64,000 bases of DNA from Rutidosis leptorrhynchoides. Taxonomy: Eukaryota > Streptophyta > Magnoliopsida > Asterales > Asteraceae. The stretch's first letter is position 1, and every line of letters begins with the position of its first letter. Positions 59,066 to 64,000 of the stretch are shown piece by piece. A program made the position numbers and the translations under genes. Location: positions 188,796,501-188,860,500 of the forward strand of contig NC_092334.1 of assembly GCF_046630445.1 (NCBI RefSeq), given 5' to 3'. The notes beneath the pieces are model-generated. The model was not told the DNA's origin. It did not search any database and worked only from the letters and a program-made list of their open reading frames with translations.

Positions 59066-62000
59066 TAAGCTGTTGAAGGTGTTGACGAATCTTCTGGAAA
59101 TAGATGCGGGTATTTCTTCTTCATCTGATCTTCATGCTCCCAGGTGAACTCGGGTCCTCTACGAGCATTCCATCGAACCTTAACAATTGGTATCTTGTTT
59201 TGCTTAAGTCTTTTAACCTCACGATCCATTATTTCGACGGGTTCTTCGATGAATTGAAGTTTTTCGTTGATTTGGATTTCATCTAACGGAATAGTGAGAT
59301 CTTCTTTAGCAAAACATTTCTTCAAATTCGAGACGTGGAAAGTGTTATGTACAGCCACGAGTTGTTGAGGTAACTCAAGTCGGTAAGCTACTGGTCCGAC
59401 ACGATCAATAATCTTGAATGGTCCAATATACCTTGGATTTAATTTCCCTCGTTTACCAAATCGAACAACGCCTTTCCAAGGTGCAACTTTAAGCATGACC
59501 ATCTCTCCAATTTCAAATTCTATATCTTTTCTTTTAATGTCAGCGTAGCTCTTTTGTCGACTTTGGGCGGTTTTCAACCGTTGTTGAATTTGGATGATCT
59601 TCTCGGTAGTTTCTTGTATAATCTCCGGACCCGTAATCTGTCTATCCCCCACTTCACTCCAACAAATCGGAGACCTGCACTTTCTACCATAAAGTGCTTC
59701 AAACAGCGCCATCTCAATGCTTGAATGGTAGCTGTTGTTGTAGGAAAATTCTGCTAACGGTAGATGTCGATCCCAACTGTTTCCGAAATCAATAACACAT
59801 GCTCGTAGCATGTCTTCAAGCGTTTGTATCGTCCTTTCACTCTGCCCATCAGTTTGTGGATGATAGGCAGTACTCATGTCTAGACGAGTTCCTAATGCTT
59901 GCTGTAATGTCTGCCAGAATCTTGAAATAAATCTGCCATCCCTATCAGAGATAATAGAGATTGGTATTCCATGTCTGGAGATGACTTCCTTCAAATACAG
60001 TCGTGCTAACTTCTCCATCTTGTCATCTTCTCTTATTGGCAGGAAGTGTGCTGATTTGGTGAGACGATCAACTATTACCCAAATAGTATCAAAACCACTT
60101 GCAGTCCTTGGCAATTTAGTGATGAAATCCATGGTAATGTTTTCCCATTTCCATTCCGGGATTTCGGGTTGTTGAAGTAGACCTGATGGTTTCTGATGCT
60201 CAGCTTTGACCTTAGAACACGTCAAACATTCTCCTACGTATTTAGCAACATCGGCTTTCATACCCGGCCACCAAAAATGTTTCTTGAGATCCTTGTACAT
60301 CTTCCCCGTTCCAGGATGTATTGAGTATCTGGTTTTATGAGCTTCTCTAAGTACCATTTCTCTCATATCTCCAAATTTTGGTACCCAAATCCTTTCAGCC
60401 CTATACCGGGTTCCGTCTTCCCGAATATTAAGATGCTTCTCCGATCCCTTGGGTATTTCATCCTTTAAATTTCCCTCTTTTAAAACTCCTTGTTGCGCCT
60501 CCTTTATTTGAGTAGTAAGGTTATTATGAATCATTATATTCATAGATTTTACTCGAATGGGTTCTCTGTCCTTCCTGCTCAAGGCATCGGCTACCACATT
60601 TGCCTTCCCCGGGTGGTAACGAATCTCAAAGTCGTAATCATTCAATAATTCAATCCACCTACGCTGCCTCATATTCAGTTGTTTCTGATTAAATATGTGT
60701 TGAAGACTTTTGTGGTCGGTATATATAATACTTTTGACCCCATATAAGTAGTGCCTCCAAGTCTTTAATGCAAAAACAACCGCGCCTAATTCCAAATCAT
60801 GCATCGTATAATTTTGCTCGTGAATCTTCAATTGTCTAGACGCATAAGCAATCACCTTCGTTCGTTGCATTAATACACAACCGAGACCTTGCTTTGATGC
60901 GTCACAATAAATCACAAAATCATCATTCCCTTCAGGCAATGACAATATAGGTGCCGTAGTTAGCTTTTTCTTCAATAACTGAAACGCTTTCTCTTGTTCA
61001 TCTTTCCATTCAAATTTCTTCCCTTTATGCGTTAATGCAGTCAAGGATTTTGCTATTCTGGAAAAGTCTTGGATGAACCTTCTGTAGTAACCAGCTAGTC
61101 CTAAAAACTGGCGTATGTGTTTCGGAGTTTTCTTGGTTTCCCACTTTTCAACAGTTTCTATCTTTGCCGGATCCACCTTAATACCTTTTTTGTTCACTAT
61201 GTGACCGAGGAATTGAACTTCTTCCAACCAAAATGCACACTTTGAAAATTTAGCGTACAATTCTTCCTTCCTCATTACTTCTAACACCTTTCTCAAATGT
61301 TCACCGTGTTCTTGGTCATTCTTTGAGTAAATAAGTATGTCATCAATGAAAACAATGACAAACTTGTCAAGGTATGGTCCACACACTCGGTTCATAAGGT
61401 CCATGAACACAGCTGGTGCATTAGTTAAACCAAATGGCATGACCATAAACTCGTAATGACCGTAACGTGTTCTGAAAGCAGTCTTTAGAATATCATCTTC
61501 TTTCACCCGCATTTGATGATACCCGGAACGTAAGTCAATCTTTGAATAAACAGAGGAGCCTTGTAGTTGATCAAATAAGTCGTCGATTCTCGGTAGTGGG
61601 TAGCGGTTCTTGATGGTAAGTTTGTTCAACTCTCGGTAGTCGATACACAACCTGAATGTACCATCTTTCTTCTTGACAAACAAAACAGGAGCTCCCCACG
61701 GTGATGTGCTTGGTCGAATGAAACCATGCTCTAAAAGTTCTTGTAATTGGCTTTGCAGTTCTTTCATCTCGCTGGGTGCGAGTCTGTAAGGAGCATGAGC
61801 TATTGGTGCAGCTCCTGGTACAAGATCTATTTGAAATTTAACGGATCGATGTGGAGGTAATCCCGGTAAATCTTTCGAAAATACATCGGGAAATTCTTTT
61901 GCGACGGGAACATCATTGATGCTCTTTTCTTCAGTTTGTACTTTCTCGACGTGTGCTAGAACAGCATAGCAACCTTTTTTTATTAGTTTTTGTGCCTTCA

Positions 62001-62783
62001 AATTAGTAATAAGATGTAGCTTCATGTTGCCCTTTTCTCCGTACACCATTAAGGGTTTTCCTTTTTCTCGTATAATGCGAATTGCATTTTTGTAACAAAC
62101 GATCTCTGCTTTCACTTCTTTCAACCAGTCCATACCGATTATCACATCAAAACTCCCTAACTCTACTGGTATCAAGTCAATCTTAAATGTTTCGTTAACC
62201 AGTTTAATTTCTCGATTCCGACATATATTATCTGCTGAAATTAATTTACCATTTGCTAATTCGAGTAAAAATTTACTATCCAAAGGCGTCAATGGACAAC
62301 TTAATTTAGCACAAAAATCTCTACTCATATAGCTTCTATCCGCACCCGGATCAAATAAAACGTAAGCAGATTTATTGTCAATAAGAAACGTACCCGTAAC
62401 AAGCTCCGGGTCTTCCTGTGCCTCTGCCGCATTAATATTGAAAACTCTTCCGCGGCCTTGTCCATTCGTGTTCTCCTGGTTCGGCCAATTTCTAATAATG
62501 TGGCCCGGTTTTCCACATTTATAACAAACTACATTGGCATAACTTGCCCCGACACTACTTGCTCCGCCATTACTCGTTCCGACACCATTTGTTCCTTTCG
62601 TTCTATTAACCCCTGGTCCGTAGACCTCACACTTCACCGCGCTATGACCATTTCTTTTACACTTGTTGCAAAATTTGGTGCAGAACCCCGAGTGATACTT
62701 TTCACACCTTTGGCATAGCTGCTTCTGATTGTTGTTGTTGTTGCGGTTATTATTGTTGTTGGGATGATTGTTGTAGTTGCTGC

Positions 62784-62835
<52 letters not shown>

Positions 62836-63717
62836 GGGCCGTTTGTTGTAGTTGCAATTGATGTTGCGATTGTTGGGATAATTGTTGCGATTATTGTTGT
62901 AATTGCTGTTGTTGTTGTATTGGTGATTCTTATCACCGTTTTCCTCCCACTTTCTTTTGACTTGCTTCACATTGGCCTCTTCAGCAGTCTGTTCTTTAAT
63001 TCTTTCTTCAATCTGGTTCACTAGTTTGTGAGCCATTCTACATGCCTGTTGTATGGAGGCAGGCTCGTGTGAACTTATATCTTCTTGGATTCTTTCCGGT
63101 AATCCTTTTACAAACACTTCGATCTTCTCTTCCTCATCTTCGAATGCTCCTGGACACAATAGGCACAATTCTGTGAATCGTCTTTCGTACGTGGTAATAT
63201 CAAATTCTTGGGTTCGTAACCCTCTAAGTTCTGTCTTGAGCTTATTGACATCGGTTCTGGGACGGTACTTCTCGTTCATCAAGTGCTTGAATACTGACCA
63301 CGGTAGTGTGTACGCATCGTCTTGTCCCACTTGCTCTAGATAGGTATTCCACCATGTTAACGCAGAACCTGTGAAGGTATGCGTAGCGTGCTTCACTTTG
63401 TCCTCTTCAGTACACTTACTTATGGCAAACACCGATTCGACCTTCTCGGTCCACCGTTTCAATCCGATCGGTCCTTCGATTCCATCAAATTCCAAAGGTT
63501 TGCTGGCAGTGAATTCTTTGTAGGTGCATCCTACATGATTTCCTGTTCTGCTAGATCCAAGGTTATTGTTGGTATGTAGCGCAGCCTGTACTGCAGCTAT
63601 GTTTGAAGCTAGAAAAGTACGGAATTCCTCTTCATTCATATTCACGGTGTGTCGAGTAGTCGGTGCCATTTCCTTCAAAATAGTCAAATGGAACAAGTTA
63701 ATCATACAGAATATCAA
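59065..63717 (-). CDS. Gag-Pol polyprotein of the Tekay-type Ty3 element
   Basis: One frame of 1,550 codons. The natural start is probably Met17 (plus 63667-63669), which gives MAPTTRH, the usual start in this family. Order: capsid-type Gag (about 70-240), an Asn-rich stretch (about 290-335), zinc knuckles ([14 protein letters not shown] near 350), aspartic protease (near 455), RT ([10 protein letters not shown] near 688, FIDDIL near 791), RNase H (YCDASKQG near 937, YTDHKSLQ), integrase (HPGTGKMY near 1134 with the CLTC zinc residues, core SDRDGRF near 1258, [12 protein letters not shown]), GPY/F module ([16 protein letters not shown]) and a chromodomain-like C-terminus ([14 protein letters not shown] near 1485). 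Gag and Pol share one frame, as usual in this clade. It copies the element through RNA into DNA and integrates it. Confidence 0.93.
62783..62836. repeat. (GTT)n microsatellite inside gag
   Basis: Trinucleotide run that encodes the poly-Asn stretch of Gag on the minus strand. It stays in frame at any length, so it can vary without breaking the frame. Confidence 0.92.
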
Positions 63718-64000
63718 GAGTAGTTAATAGTATTTCATAGCATAATATGAACTCATTTATAAAAGCTTTTTCTTCATATTAGCGTTTTATAAGTTTAAAT
63801 CCGGGTAGTACCTACCCGTTAAGTTCATACTTAGTAGCTAATATACAATTCAACTACTACAATTCTATATGAAAAACTGATTATAATAATATTTCGCGTT
63901 CAAACTTTTATACAATATTTTACAAACTTACAATACCGCTTATTTTACATAAAGCATGAAATATAGCACACAATAACTTTGATACAAGATAGTTGTTTAG
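63718..64000 (-). other. 5' leader of the Ty3 element
   Basis: Non-coding leader upstream of gag. It holds a polypurine-like repeat with an inverted arrangement, CGGGTAG-TAC-CTACCCG (63802-63818) followed by TTAA, matching the tract at 59030. The primer site is not reached before the window ends. Confidence 0.65.

Larger units (their letters stand above)
55780..64000 (-). mobile_element. Tekay-type Ty3/gypsy element, looks whole in the visible part
   Basis: 3' LTR 55780-59029, polypurine tract 59030-59046, one continuous gag-pol frame 59065-63717 and leader to the window edge. The 5' LTR and primer site should lie beyond 64000. The left target duplication is CAAAT (55775-55779). It belongs to the same LTR family as the copies at 1246-3423 and 41096-44427. 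No break is seen in the long frame, so it is the youngest autonomous-looking element in the window. Confidence 0.88.

Overview
The window is a flowering-plant nuclear intergenic region made almost entirely of nested LTR retrotransposons. No host protein-coding gene and no intact tRNA or rRNA gene could be supported. The element lineages (Tekay/Del-type Ty3 elements, Athila, a Tat/Retand-type element with an antisense gene, non-autonomous large-LTR elements, a Stowaway-like MITE, SINE-like pieces) point to a eudicot with a large, repeat-rich genome. The style of the antisense-gene protein and of the LTRs suggests Asteraceae, but that is recognition from memory, not a database result.

Layout. 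1-3423: the right end of one LTR sits inside a second LTR, which itself landed in the promoter of a tRNA-derived SINE (3424-3480). 3543-16103: a complete 12.6-kb non-autonomous element on the minus strand with two 4-kb LTRs, perfect 5-bp target duplications (ATATC), a tRNA-iMet-type primer site and only gag-like remains inside. 16104-16996: AT-rich spacer with a Stowaway-like MITE. 17001-18912: Athila-type solo LTR with target duplication AGTGT. 18913-19880: small insertions and a short tandem repeat. 19880-21600: 3' end of a decayed Tekay-type element on the plus strand.

21750-38944: an old Athila element on the minus strand (env-position ORF, integrase, RNase H, RT, protease, gag, primer site, LTR), split at 24430-31795 by a Tat/Retand-type element that carries gag-protease on one strand, an intron-containing antisense gene on the other, and no visible RT or integrase. 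38945-39271 is the tail of a second Athila copy that shares the same LTR. 39272-48080: a decayed Tekay-type element on the minus strand, interrupted by a 3.3-kb solo LTR (41096-44427, target duplication ATTTG) and cut in its 5' LTR by the next element. 48081-55779: a non-autonomous element on the plus strand with 2.8-kb LTRs, whose 3' LTR is cut by a young, whole-looking Tekay-type Ty3 element (55780 to beyond 64000) with one 1,550-codon gag-pol frame.

The most unusual structures lie in the LTRs. (1) At 49904-50228 seven stem-loops share an almost invariant loop (core AAGTTCGATGTTGACGAT), while their short stems change sequence from copy to copy and stay complementary. (2) Five LTR families each carry their own 11-24 bp near-palindrome in several copies; in three of them the cluster lies directly upstream of a TATA box: same architecture, unrelated sequence. 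(3) A small hairpin next to the polypurine tract, and a roughly 0.9-kb LTR core, are shared between elements whose other parts differ, which suggests modular exchange and mobilisation in trans.
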